Positions 26,746 through 34,930 of a stretch of DNA of 64,000 bases are shown here, one piece after another. Every line of letters starts with the position of its first letter. Positions within the stretch are counted from its first letter, which is position 1. The stretch spans positions 1 through 64,000 of the forward strand of contig NZ_RQPI01000012.1 in the NCBI RefSeq assembly GCF_003854965.1, given 5' to 3'. A program made the translations under genes and the position numbers. The notes beneath the pieces are model-generated. The model was not told the origin of the DNA, searched no databases, and saw nothing but the letters and a program-made list of their open reading frames with translations. This DNA comes from Paenibacillus rhizophilus. GTDB lineage: Bacteria > Bacillota > Bacilli > Paenibacillales > Paenibacillaceae.

Positions 26746-26761
26746 CACGATGCGATGTCAT

Positions 26762-26967
26762 TTTGCTTCATGATCGGCGACCATTAACGGCCTCGGCAGT
26801 AGCAGTAGGTGTCACTTAACCTAAGTTTGCCGCTATGGTATACTTATGCTTCCAAAGGAAAAGAGCCTGTCGCATTTATCGCTTGGCAAAAGCCGGAGCA
26901 ACGGAATGAATTCATCTAACGACAATATCTGATTAATTCCTGCTATCTGCACACCTATTACATCCAT
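26762..26967 (-). pseudogene. Decayed Sfp-type 4'-phosphopantetheinyl transferase, N-terminus only
   Basis: From ATG 26965-26967 (or TTG just before it, AAAGGAG upstream) the minus strand reads MDVIGVQIAGINQILSLDEF, then IPLLRLLPSDKCDRLFSFG and a stop at 26833. The spacing and the LPSDKCDRLF segment resemble the N-terminus of Sfp-type enzymes (LP-x-EK-x-x-R followed by a Trp/Asp region). A frameshift follows: another frame reads LWKHKYTIAANLG, and the rest of the gene (the metal-binding Asp/Glu and KESxxK region) is absent. It is cut off by the boundary of sigK copy E. Such enzymes activate carrier proteins like those at 36225-46738. Identification rests on a short stretch. Confidence 0.5.
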
Positions 26968-27016
26968 CAATTTTGAAACTCCTTTAATACAGCGACCATT
27001 AACCATTGTCAAAGCT

Positions 27017-27733
27017 TTACCCGGTATACTTCTCAATCTGATTTAGCAAAAATTCGTTAATAACATTCACGACTTCAAACGCGTTGTCAAAAATAAAAAA
27101 ATGTCCGCCATCAAAACCATGCATGTTAATCTTACCATTACTGTAATCCTCCCATTCCTTCATGGCCCTTTCAGATGCAAGGGTGTCCTGATTTCCATAC
27201 ATCACCATGACAGGACAATCCAATCCTTCACGTCCAGCAACTATCTTATACGTTTCCACCAGTTGAAAGTCATGCCGCAGTACCGAAGCGAAGAACACTT
27301 TCGATTCTGCACTTGCCAGCAGTTCAACTGGGGTCCCCCCCATACCTGCTACTTCATTCCATAATTCTTCATCACTTAGCAGATGACGCTGCTTTTCCGT
27401 TACATAGTGTGGAGGCAGCTTGCCCGATAAGAATGCATATACTGGATTGTGAAAGCCTTCTGCCTGGACAGTATGCAGTAATTCGAAAGCCAACAAGGCC
27501 CCCATGCTATGTCCGAACAGTGCATACGGCGTCTCGTCTGCCACAACTTTATGCACAACGCTCAAAATATCCTGTACGGCTTCCTCCACATTTTTATACG
27601 GCCGCTGACCGAATCTTCTCCCCTTGCCAGCTAATTCAACGGGCATTAGCTCCACAGAAGGATGCAAATAAGGCTTCCATTTCAAGAAGGACGAGGCCGC
27701 TCCCCCTGCATGCGGGATACAAATAAGCTTCAT
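27017..27733 (-). CDS. Type II thioesterase (GrsT/SrfTE-like)
   Basis: An alpha/beta hydrolase of 238 residues starting MKLICIPHAGGAASSFLKWK. The nucleophile is Ser in LFGHSMGALLAFE, with Asp in VMYGNQDTLA and His in GFDGGHFFIF completing the triad. Family members remove wrongly primed or stalled acyl groups from carrier proteins. I choose the ATG at 27731-27733 because GGAGTGAGAAGG precedes it; an upstream start at 27784 would add 17 residues and overlap the MMPL gene. It lies 47 bases after the MMPL gene. Confidence 0.9.
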   Translation of the reverse strand: MKLICIPHAGGAASSFLKWKPYLHPSVELMPVELAGKGRRFGQRPYKNVEEAVQDILSVVHKVVADETPYALFGHSMGALLAFELLHTVQAEGFHNPVYAFLSGKLPPHYVTEKQRHLLSDEELWNEVAGMGGTPVELLASAESKVFFASVLRHDFQLVETYKIVAGREGLDCPVMVMYGNQDTLASERAMKEWEDYSNGKINMHGFDGGHFFIFDNAFEVVNVINEFLLNQIEKYTG

Positions 27734-27780
27734 CTTTTCCACCTTCTCACTCCTTTGCTTATGCGGTGTTGCACTGTATA

Positions 27781-30033
27781 TCATTTCAATTCATGAGCAA
27801 TGAGCTCCTTGGACTTCTTTTGGCGTCGGCGTTGATTTGGCAGCCACCAGTTTAACGGTCCAAGCAGAAACATGGTTGTCGGAACCAGCAATGTACGTAC
27901 CAGCAAGACATCAACCAGTATGGCAAAGGCCAGCCCAACCCCAAGCTGCCGTATAATCTGGAAGTCTGCAAAGTAAAACACGGTAAACACTACAATCATA
28001 ATTGAAGCAGCCCCGTTGATCATTCCTACTGTTGAAATAAAGCCGTCGGTTATACTCGTGCGGATGTTCTTATTCGAATCATACATTTCCTTCATACGCG
28101 ATACCAGGATTACCTCATAGTCGACACTGAGACCAAATAGAAGAGTAAACAAGATGACCGGTGTATTAATATCCAGCGGCATCGGCGTTGTACCGTGCAA
28201 GTGTGCTTCCTGGAACATATATACCAGAAATCCCAGAGAGCTTGCCGTTACCAGGCCGTTAAGTAAAATAGCCTTAAGCGGCAAAATAATCGAACGGAAC
28301 GCCGAGAATAGCAGGAGGAAGGTTAATCCAACAACAATGCCTAAAATCATGGGAATGCTGCTGGTGATTCGCTCCTCCACATCAACACCGACTGCGGTAT
28401 CGCCAGTCACTTTACCGATGAAGGAAAGGTTCGCTTCCGGTAAAATCCGTTGCCGCAGCTCTTTGACAATTGCTCTTGACTCGTCAGAGTTTGGATCATT
28501 GGCCGAGATTACTTGGAGAACCGTTGAGTGCATATCTTTGCCTACGAGATTTTTAAGCTGCGATTTCATTGCTGCCGGTAACGAATCCCGATTCTGATAA
28601 ATAGCAGCATATGCCGCAGGATCTGCAGTTTGCGGACTCAGTGTTGTCAAGCTCACAACCCGGGAGACATGTGCAACCTCCTTGATTTTTTGTGTAAGCC
28701 GATCGATTTCAGAAAGTGATTCCGCACTATACACGTTGCGGTCCGGACTTTGAAGCACCACTTGGATCGGAAACAGCTCTCCGACACCGAAGTGATCCAC
28801 AACAGCTTTCATTCCTTCCTTTGAGTCACTGCCATCCGGCAGTTCTTGATAAGCGACAACGGAGGAGTGGACCTGAATGTCTTTTACAAAAGGAAGAAAT
28901 GCGCTTGCTAACAGCAGTCCAATCAGCAAAAACATGATGGGATATTTCAGAAAACGTTGAATCAGAAAGCCGGCGATCCGGTTATTCCCTACTGTCTTCG
29001 GAGCAAATGGGATTCGCAAAAAGTCAATGTTCTTCCCAAGCAGAACCAACACGGCAGGAAGTAAAGTTAACGAGGCGAATAAAGATACGAGAACAACCAC
29101 AAAGCCGCCGATAGCAACCGAACGCGTAATTAGTGTATTCGCACTGATAAGAGAAATGAGACTGATCGCAACCGTCATCCCAGCGAAAAACACAGATTTA
29201 CCCGAGGTGCTAACGGCCATCGCTATTGCTACATGCTTATCCCCATGCTTCCGCATCTCTTCCCTGAAACGTTGAGTAATGAAAAGCGCATAGTCGATCG
29301 CAACCCCAAGGCCGAGCATTGTCACAATATTATTCAGTAACGTGGAAAGTTGAACGTTAAGGGAAACGAAATAAATGACTGCCATCGATACAAGAATACT
29401 GAATATACCCATTAGCAATGGGAGCAGCGCAGCTATAACAGATCGAAAAACGACTAATAATAAAATAAAGACGATTGGCAGACCGATTTTTTCGACCGTC
29501 GCCACATTGCTTGCGCTGGTTTGATTCACGTCATAGGAAACGCCTGGACCACCTGATACCAGTACCTGGAATCCTTGCAGGGGGTCCTTTAATTCCTCGA
29601 TTTTACTTCGCAGCTTCCCTACATATTGCACAGCATTCTGATTCATATCAAGATACATAAAGGCACGATGATTGGCGGCATCCAGTAGTTGTGGTCTATC
29701 CGCATTGAACGGACTGATTATGCGCTCTACCTCTCCTATGCGCTTGGCTTCCGTTTCAATTCGTGTTACGGCGTCTTTAAAAGCCGGATCATCTACGTCC
29801 ATAGACGGGTTGCTGACGATCACCAATGCCCGAAACTTATACAATCCGTCATAGTGTTCCTGAATATACGCCCTGGCTTCAGTTGATTCTGTCTTTTGGT
29901 TCTCGGAACCGCCGATCGCTAGCCTATCATGTAACTTTGGACTAACCAGAAAGGAACCAATCAGTATTAGAATCCATAGCGCTAGCCATTTCTTTGGATG
30001 CTTGCCAACAAATTGCCCCACTCGCTTAAACAT
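27781..30033 (-). CDS. MMPL/RND-family transporter
   Basis: A membrane protein of 750 residues (start ATG 30031-30033, AGGAG about 10 bases upstream). It has the MMPL duplication: one membrane segment, an external domain, a block of about five segments including VAIDYALFITQRFREEM, then a second half with FGLSVDYEVILVSRMKEMYD. Such proteins export lipids, lipopeptides or hydrophobic drugs. Its place next to an NRPS/PKS cluster suggests export of or resistance to the product. A near-palindrome at 30072-30091 matches the operator beside the TetR gene, so it is probably TetR-repressed. Confidence 0.9.
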   Translation of the reverse strand: MFKRVGQFVGKHPKKWLALWILILIGSFLVSPKLHDRLAIGGSENQKTESTEARAYIQEHYDGLYKFRALVIVSNPSMDVDDPAFKDAVTRIETEAKRIGEVERIISPFNADRPQLLDAANHRAFMYLDMNQNAVQYVGKLRSKIEELKDPLQGFQVLVSGGPGVSYDVNQTSASNVATVEKIGLPIVFILLLVVFRSVIAALLPLLMGIFSILVSMAVIYFVSLNVQLSTLLNNIVTMLGLGVAIDYALFITQRFREEMRKHGDKHVAIAMAVSTSGKSVFFAGMTVAISLISLISANTLITRSVAIGGFVVVLVSLFASLTLLPAVLVLLGKNIDFLRIPFAPKTVGNNRIAGFLIQRFLKYPIMFLLIGLLLASAFLPFVKDIQVHSSVVAYQELPDGSDSKEGMKAVVDHFGVGELFPIQVVLQSPDRNVYSAESLSEIDRLTQKIKEVAHVSRVVSLTTLSPQTADPAAYAAIYQNRDSLPAAMKSQLKNLVGKDMHSTVLQVISANDPNSDESRAIVKELRQRILPEANLSFIGKVTGDTAVGVDVEERITSSIPMILGIVVGLTFLLLFSAFRSIILPLKAILLNGLVTASSLGFLVYMFQEAHLHGTTPMPLDINTPVILFTLLFGLSVDYEVILVSRMKEMYDSNKNIRTSITDGFISTVGMINGAASIMIVVFTVFYFADFQIIRQLGVGLAFAILVDVLLVRTLLVPTTMFLLGPLNWWLPNQRRRQKKSKELIAHELK

Positions 30034-30071
30034 TACATACTCACTCCTATTTTGATTTTTGTCTTCAAATA

Positions 30072-30091
30072 TTAGTTGGTCAACCAACCAA
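30072..30091. promoter_or_regulatory. TetR-type operator ahead of the MMPL gene
   Basis: TTAGTTGGTCAACCAACCAA is a near-copy of the perfect palindrome at 30714-30733. It lies 39-58 bases upstream of the MMPL start. Confidence 0.75.
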
Positions 30092-30127
30092 TATTAATCA
30101 AAACCTTGTGTTTTGTCTTCCATCGCC

Positions 30128-30694
30128 CTATTTCTCGGACACATAAAGGGCCATTCTCATCAAAAGATCATAGGCGCCGTCAATATCAAAATCTGGATTC
30201 ATAATTTTTTGCAAAGCTAGACCATCCATGCAAGACAGCAAGATAGCGCTGATCATCTTCGCTTCACTGGAATTGCCGGTAATTTCCTCTATAATTTCAC
30301 TGGTTCCATTTCGGCTTACTTCGAGAAAAGTAGCCACCCGTTCTGTAATTTCCGGGTTTTTCAGCCCTTCAGAATAAAATTCGTAACGCAGTCTGTACCA
30401 GTTGGGGTCTGACTTCACCCGATCCCGCAATAATCGGACAGAAGCCGGAAGCAAATTACTTGGCTCTGCAGTCAGACTGAGATTTTGACGCAACTCACGG
30501 TATTTTTGCAGCTTCAGCTCAATGACCGTGATAAACAGCTCTTCTTTGCTGGCAAAATAGTAATGGATCAGTCCGGGCGCTACGCCTGCCTCTGATGCAA
30601 TATCTTTAATCGATGAAGAATGCAATCCTCTCTCAGCCAATATCTTGTAAGCAGCTTCGATGATTTTTTCTTTCGTTGAGGTGGATTTGCTCAT
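30128..30694 (-). CDS. TetR/AcrR-family repressor
   Basis: A 188-residue regulator with the N-terminal helix-turn-helix IIEAAYKILAERGLHSSSIK, then DIASEAGVAPGLIHYYFASK, followed by an all-helical ligand domain. Operators next to its own start and in front of the MMPL gene indicate control of itself and the exporter. The inducing ligand may be the cluster product. Confidence 0.92.
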   Translation of the reverse strand: MSKSTSTKEKIIEAAYKILAERGLHSSSIKDIASEAGVAPGLIHYYFASKEELFITVIELKLQKYRELRQNLSLTAEPSNLLPASVRLLRDRVKSDPNWYRLRYEFYSEGLKNPEITERVATFLEVSRNGTSEIIEEITGNSSEAKMISAILLSCMDGLALQKIMNPDFDIDGAYDLLMRMALYVSEK

Positions 30695-30713
30695 GGAGGA
30701 TACCTGCCTTTAG

Positions 30714-30733
30714 TTAGTTGGTCGACCAACTAA
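30714..30733. promoter_or_regulatory. Perfect TetR-type operator
   Basis: TTAGTTGGTCGACCAACTAA is a perfect 20-base palindrome, 20 bases upstream of the TetR gene. Confidence 0.82.
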
Positions 30734-30769
30734 ATCCTACCATTTTTAACCCCTGATTACAATCCCCTT

Positions 30770-31390
30770 TCAAGCATTCAGGATGCCATTCTGAAACCCT
30801 TTCACCACAGCACCTACTCTGGAGTCCACACCTAGCTTAATAAGAATGGAACTAATATGTGATTCCGTCGTTCTTTTACTTATTCCGAGTTCGTCGGAAA
30901 TTTGCTGATTGTTCTGCTCTTGGGCAATGAGCTGCAGTATTCGATGCTCCATCCGTGTGAGTCTGTCACGATTCATATATTGCATTGCTCGTTCCGTGAC
31001 GAGAATATTCCCAAGGAAACTTTGGCGGATCGCATTGACAATGGATGAGTAAGGCGCATTTTTCGGAACAAAGGCATGTACTCCGATTTCAAATGCCGCT
31101 CTTTGATATTCTTCATATGAATACCCCGACAGCATGACTAATCTGATGGATTCGTATCCAGCTTTAATGGAACGTGCAAGCTCAAATCCATTCATTTCAG
31201 GCATTCGTATATCCATGACAATTACGTCAACTTTGTAACTCGGCAATTGGGCCAATAGGTCCTTGGCTTTATCGAAAACAGCAAGTACAATAATACCATG
31301 ATCCCTATCCAGGAAAGAGCGAAGCCCTTCCATTACAAGCGGGTGGTCATCGACCAAAATAACATTGATTATGCTATCCAATAATCCCAA
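30770..31390 (-). CDS. comA: ComA-like response regulator (NarL/LuxR family)
   Basis: A 206-residue protein with a receiver domain (INVILVDDHPLVMEGL; phospho-acceptor Asp in VIVMDIRMPEMNG; Thr/Ser and Lys sites in VMLSGYS and FVPKNAP) and a LuxR-type C-terminal helix-turn-helix (ILQLIAQEQNNQQISDELGI, SKRTTESHISSILIKLGV). It lies 14 bases after the ComP-like kinase gene and is the last gene of the comXQPA set. Phosphorylated by the kinase, it would activate target promoters; the likely target is the biosynthetic operon itself. Assignment as ComA depends on its neighbours. Confidence 0.85.
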   Translation of the reverse strand: MGLLDSIINVILVDDHPLVMEGLRSFLDRDHGIIVLAVFDKAKDLLAQLPSYKVDVIVMDIRMPEMNGFELARSIKAGYESIRLVMLSGYSYEEYQRAAFEIGVHAFVPKNAPYSSIVNAIRQSFLGNILVTERAMQYMNRDRLTRMEHRILQLIAQEQNNQQISDELGISKRTTESHISSILIKLGVDSRVGAVVKGFQNGILNA

Positions 31391-31404
31391 CTCCCTACAA
31401 CTTG

Positions 31405-33762
31405 TTATTGACTACTTACTTCACAAGGTTCGTTTTTATTGTTAGCCGGAATCACAAATGACACATTTGTGCCCATCTGCTTACTTGAGTACATACTCAT
31501 GCTCCCGGAAAATTGCTCCAACTTCTTTTGAACGGAAGCTAACCCGAAGTACTTTTTCTTCACAAAATCGGCAATATGCAAGGGTACATCAAACCCCTTT
31601 CCGTTATCGGATACTAGGCAGCTTATGGGTTCATTTATGCTAGATTCAACTTTTATTGTAATCACTGTTGCTTCAGAATGTTTCAGGGCATTATTAACAA
31701 GCTCCTTTACATTGCGGAATACACACACCTTCAGCTTGAAGGGCCATAATTCCTCATCTTGGATCAAACTTTTGTTCTCGACAATAACATTCCGTTTTTC
31801 TTTAATTTCACGAATCAACCATTGGATTGCTTCCCGGATGCCAAGATCTTCGATAATCGAAGGGTATAAGTCAGAACACAACTGCCGAATTTCATAAATG
31901 GTATCCTGGACTTTTTCTGAAAGCATCTCTGAATGCCGTTCAATCTGCCTCAACTTTTGCAATTTTGGCAGTTCGATAAGACTTCTGGAGAGAAAAATAA
32001 GGTTTTGTAGTATTTCATCATGCAGATAGTGAGCGATTCGGTTTTTTTCTTCCTCTTGCGCTTCAATCAGCATTTGATTAATTTGCTTCTGATCCATCTC
32101 GATTTGCGTTTGACGGGATTCAACAAATCCCGATCGCATTTCTTCAATGGTATCCAGCTTGGCGTATGTATTAATGATTTGGGAGACCTCCATTTCAATT
32201 TTCTTTAAAAAGTGAAGCTCTTCCTGGGTCAGCTCTTGTCCGTTAGGGCGTAAAGCAATAACTATGAGACCGGATGGTTGAATAGGACCTCCAATCGGTA
32301 TACATTCCTGAATACCGGTCCATTCCGGATTTCCATAGATGTATCCCCGGGCACCAAACATCTCATTCTCCCTTCCCTCCAAACTACCTGAACAACAGAT
32401 TAAGTCAATCGGACTGAGATAAATAATGATACCGACACCAGGACTTCCAAGATATCTATTTATCATTTCTGCGATTAACTTCAGGGTCCGATAAATATAG
32501 TCGGTTTGAATCATATTTGACCAGACCCGCTTCTTCTCATCTTCCAAGTACTCCTTTCCTAAGGAGGGGCGATAAATTTCTTCCACCCAGTTTAGGGACT
32601 TTTGGAGCACGGAGTTAAGAATAAAGATGGTTACAATGAACATTAGTATTTTGAGATAGAAGGAAGGGATATCACTGAGCTCCGAAACAGAGACAATCAC
32701 TAACAATCCATAGAAGATATAAACTATGGTCTTCCCGATATAGACCTCCAGAACAAGGAACTTATTCTTAGAGATCAGATAGAATAGACAAAAAGGAAGA
32801 CACAGAAAAAACATGATCGAATTTTTGATCGGCACCCCATTATATCCCAGAATCTCCGGAGTCATGCTGAAAAGGAGAATCGGCAGCAGCCCGATGCACA
32901 TCGCACCACTTAATATTAATCGGCAATCCCTGGGAAGAGAATATTTCGCGTACCATGATTTTTGGAATGCAATACCGATCGAAATTAATATAGATGTAAC
33001 GACATTAACAATAAGACCCGTACGAAGCATATCAAGACTCCAGTTGCCTTCCTGACTGATAAATAATATAAGCAGAGCCAAGAGACTTAACATACATGCA
33101 ATAAAAATATACCAGGCTTTCAGCCACCTCACGAACTGATTGGTTATTCGGACCGGGAATCGTGTGATGAATCGGATAAGAAAGTACGGAGCCCATGAAA
33201 CGGAGAAAATTTCAGTCATTCTTGCCAGTAACATTCCGCGCTCAGAAGCGATATAGGCTAAAATTGCGAAAGACATCACTGAAAACAAAAGGAAAAATTC
33301 CTTCGAATATCGAAAATTCCACGTCTTGAGGTAGAGAAAGATGCCTGATCCCATAAGCAAAATTGAAATGCTGACACTGACAATCACACTATTTCCAGTT
33401 TTTTGAACAGAATGATTAGGGAAGGTATCCATCCAGCTAACCAACTTATGATTTTGATTCATAAACTCCAATTCATGGGATCCCTCCACGATATGCCAAC
33501 GGCGTACATTGCTATTCTGTTTCGGAGATGCGGAGTTGACCTCAACCAGCGTATCTCCAGGCTTGATCCCTAAGTATGATCCTTCTCCATTCGGATCGAC
33601 ATGGTTTACGATATAGTTTCCTTGAGTATGTTCCAGAAACACTCCAAAATAGTGAATACGGTTCATATATATGAAAAATTGAGGCAGCAATATTAAATAT
33701 AATCCCAGGACCAAAAAGAATAAAAATTGATAATATCCTCGGTGAGTAAGGAAGCCTTTCAT
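31405..33762 (-). CDS. comP: ComP-like sensor histidine kinase with PDZ domain
   Basis: A 785-residue membrane kinase. After a first membrane segment (about 11-31) comes an extracellular PDZ-like domain (GNYIVNHVDPNGEGSYLGIK, PGDTLVEVN). About seven further membrane segments follow (about 125-390), then a cytoplasmic region, a NarX-type phospho-acceptor helix with EEKNRIAHYLHDEILQNLIF (His) and an ATPase domain with VNNALKHSEA and VSDNGKGFDV. The PDZ-then-membrane layout is that of Bacillus ComP. Start ATG lies 3 bases after the comQ stop. It would sense the prenylated ComX peptide outside the cell. Confidence 0.88.
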   Translation of the reverse strand: MKGFLTHRGYYQFLFFLVLGLYLILLPQFFIYMNRIHYFGVFLEHTQGNYIVNHVDPNGEGSYLGIKPGDTLVEVNSASPKQNSNVRRWHIVEGSHELEFMNQNHKLVSWMDTFPNHSVQKTGNSVIVSVSISILLMGSGIFLYLKTWNFRYSKEFFLLFSVMSFAILAYIASERGMLLARMTEIFSVSWAPYFLIRFITRFPVRITNQFVRWLKAWYIFIACMLSLLALLILFISQEGNWSLDMLRTGLIVNVVTSILISIGIAFQKSWYAKYSLPRDCRLILSGAMCIGLLPILLFSMTPEILGYNGVPIKNSIMFFLCLPFCLFYLISKNKFLVLEVYIGKTIVYIFYGLLVIVSVSELSDIPSFYLKILMFIVTIFILNSVLQKSLNWVEEIYRPSLGKEYLEDEKKRVWSNMIQTDYIYRTLKLIAEMINRYLGSPGVGIIIYLSPIDLICCSGSLEGRENEMFGARGYIYGNPEWTGIQECIPIGGPIQPSGLIVIALRPNGQELTQEELHFLKKIEMEVSQIINTYAKLDTIEEMRSGFVESRQTQIEMDQKQINQMLIEAQEEEKNRIAHYLHDEILQNLIFLSRSLIELPKLQKLRQIERHSEMLSEKVQDTIYEIRQLCSDLYPSIIEDLGIREAIQWLIREIKEKRNVIVENKSLIQDEELWPFKLKVCVFRNVKELVNNALKHSEATVITIKVESSINEPISCLVSDNGKGFDVPLHIADFVKKKYFGLASVQKKLEQFSGSMSMYSSKQMGTNVSFVIPANNKNEPCEVSSQ

Positions 33763-33765
33763 GAA

Positions 33766-34731
33766 TCACGCTCCAGGACAAGATTGCTTGGATTGCCAAT
33801 CACTATGAAGCGCTACAAGTGCCAGCTCTGCTTCATGGTCGATCAGCCTTGCCTTAATATTTGCGTAATCAATAGCGCCCACATTCACCATATAATCACG
33901 CAACTGCTGTTTATATATCTCCGCTTCCATTGGCTGACGGTAAATATACTCAAGCATGGAGTGAAAAAAATCGTGCCGGCGTTCACTGTGCGAAATAGCC
34001 ATAATGAGAGGTAAACTCATCTTCAGCCTTTTAAAATCAAGTTTCCTATCATTCATAATATCTCTCGCGTCATTGCTTATTTGGCCGGATATCGCCAGCA
34101 TGCTCCCAATCTCCTTTAACCGATCTGTCACTTTTTGATCCAATCTGGCAATGAGTGCTATAACCGCACAAACAAGTTTCCCCAGCTTTCCCGAACTTTC
34201 CTCAATCATAAGGATGTACCTTTCTTCAGTTGAAGAAAATGGATACACATGTGCATCCGCCCGCCATTGCCCCCACAAGGCATCCATCGACAAAGAATTA
34301 ACCTCTTGAAGGAGACGGCCTGCCAAGCCTGTATCGATATCCAACTTTAGAAAAGCGTGATAAGACAAAGAAAATATCCATTGTGCAAAAGCGATGCGCA
34401 AGAGGTGGCCAGGTTCAAACGACGACTCAAGCTTGCCCCCATCCTGGTCCATACAATCATCAAACAGATCCGCACTGAGCATGAGCAATTCAATGGCAGC
34501 TCCCGCCGCAGTAATTCTCTCAATGTGATTAACGCCAAATAAAAGACCGAGCTTTACAGCACGGCCTCCCCAAGTTGAAAAAAATGGCGTTTCAAGATGG
34601 CCAGCTTTGCCAGGCTGCCTCAGCTCTTCATCCAACATTTGGTTGAATTCCCTCATGTGTGCAAAATCATACTTCAAACGGTTGATCTCGTCCCACATCC
34701 GGTTATGCAACTCTGTACTCTGAATAGTCAT
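33766..34731 (-). CDS. comQ: ComQ-like isoprenyl transferase (pheromone-modifying)
   Basis: A protein of about 321 residues with the trans-prenyltransferase fold. The first Asp-rich motif is SADLFDDCMDQDGG and the second is near GQISNDARDIMNDRKLDFK. It is more divergent than housekeeping farnesyl or heptaprenyl synthases, as ComQ proteins are. ATG at 34729-34731 overlaps the comX stop (ATGA), so translation is coupled; an in-frame GTG at 34737 is a less likely start. ComQ cleaves and prenylates the Trp near the C-terminus of pre-ComX. Confidence 0.85.
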   Translation of the reverse strand: MTIQSTELHNRMWDEINRLKYDFAHMREFNQMLDEELRQPGKAGHLETPFFSTWGGRAVKLGLLFGVNHIERITAAGAAIELLMLSADLFDDCMDQDGGKLESSFEPGHLLRIAFAQWIFSLSYHAFLKLDIDTGLAGRLLQEVNSLSMDALWGQWRADAHVYPFSSTEERYILMIEESSGKLGKLVCAVIALIARLDQKVTDRLKEIGSMLAISGQISNDARDIMNDRKLDFKRLKMSLPLIMAISHSERRHDFFHSMLEYIYRQPMEAEIYKQQLRDYMVNVGAIDYANIKARLIDHEAELALVALHSDWQSKQSCPGA

Positions 34732-34910
34732 ACCCACATCTCGGCATTTGGAGATTTTTGTTCAGTACAGTCTACGCTAAAATAATGCTCCAAGATTATG
34801 CTCTGTTCAACTGCAGATAATGATGAAGAAAGGATCATCTCCTTCCCCTTTATTTCTGGTCCGATCTTACGCAAATAGTGAACGATTTCCCATAATGGAT
34901 TGTTAATCAT
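34728..34910 (-). CDS. comX: ComX-like prenylated pheromone precursor
   Basis: A 60-residue peptide. The N-terminal part (MINNPLWEIVHYLRKIGPEI and ...SSSLSAVEQSIILEHYF) has the helical pattern of pre-ComX leaders; the C-terminus ends SPNAEMWV with Trp one residue from the end. ComX precursors are about 55-60 residues with a Trp close to the C-terminus that ComQ prenylates. GAGGAGG lies 6 bases before the ATG. It directly precedes and overlaps comQ, and comP and comA follow. Sequence alone is weak because ComX is hypervariable; the position between comQ and the upstream operon makes the call. Confidence 0.8.
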   Translation of the reverse strand: MINNPLWEIVHYLRKIGPEIKGKEMILSSSLSAVEQSIILEHYFSVDCTEQKSPNAEMWV

Positions 34911-34930
34911 CCCTGTTCCTCCTCTATTTG

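Noticed and set aside
33766..34731. Polyprenyl diphosphate synthase for quinone biosynthesis
   Set aside because: The Asp-rich motifs are divergent and the gene is coupled to a ComX-like peptide and followed by ComP- and ComA-like genes, which fits ComQ better.
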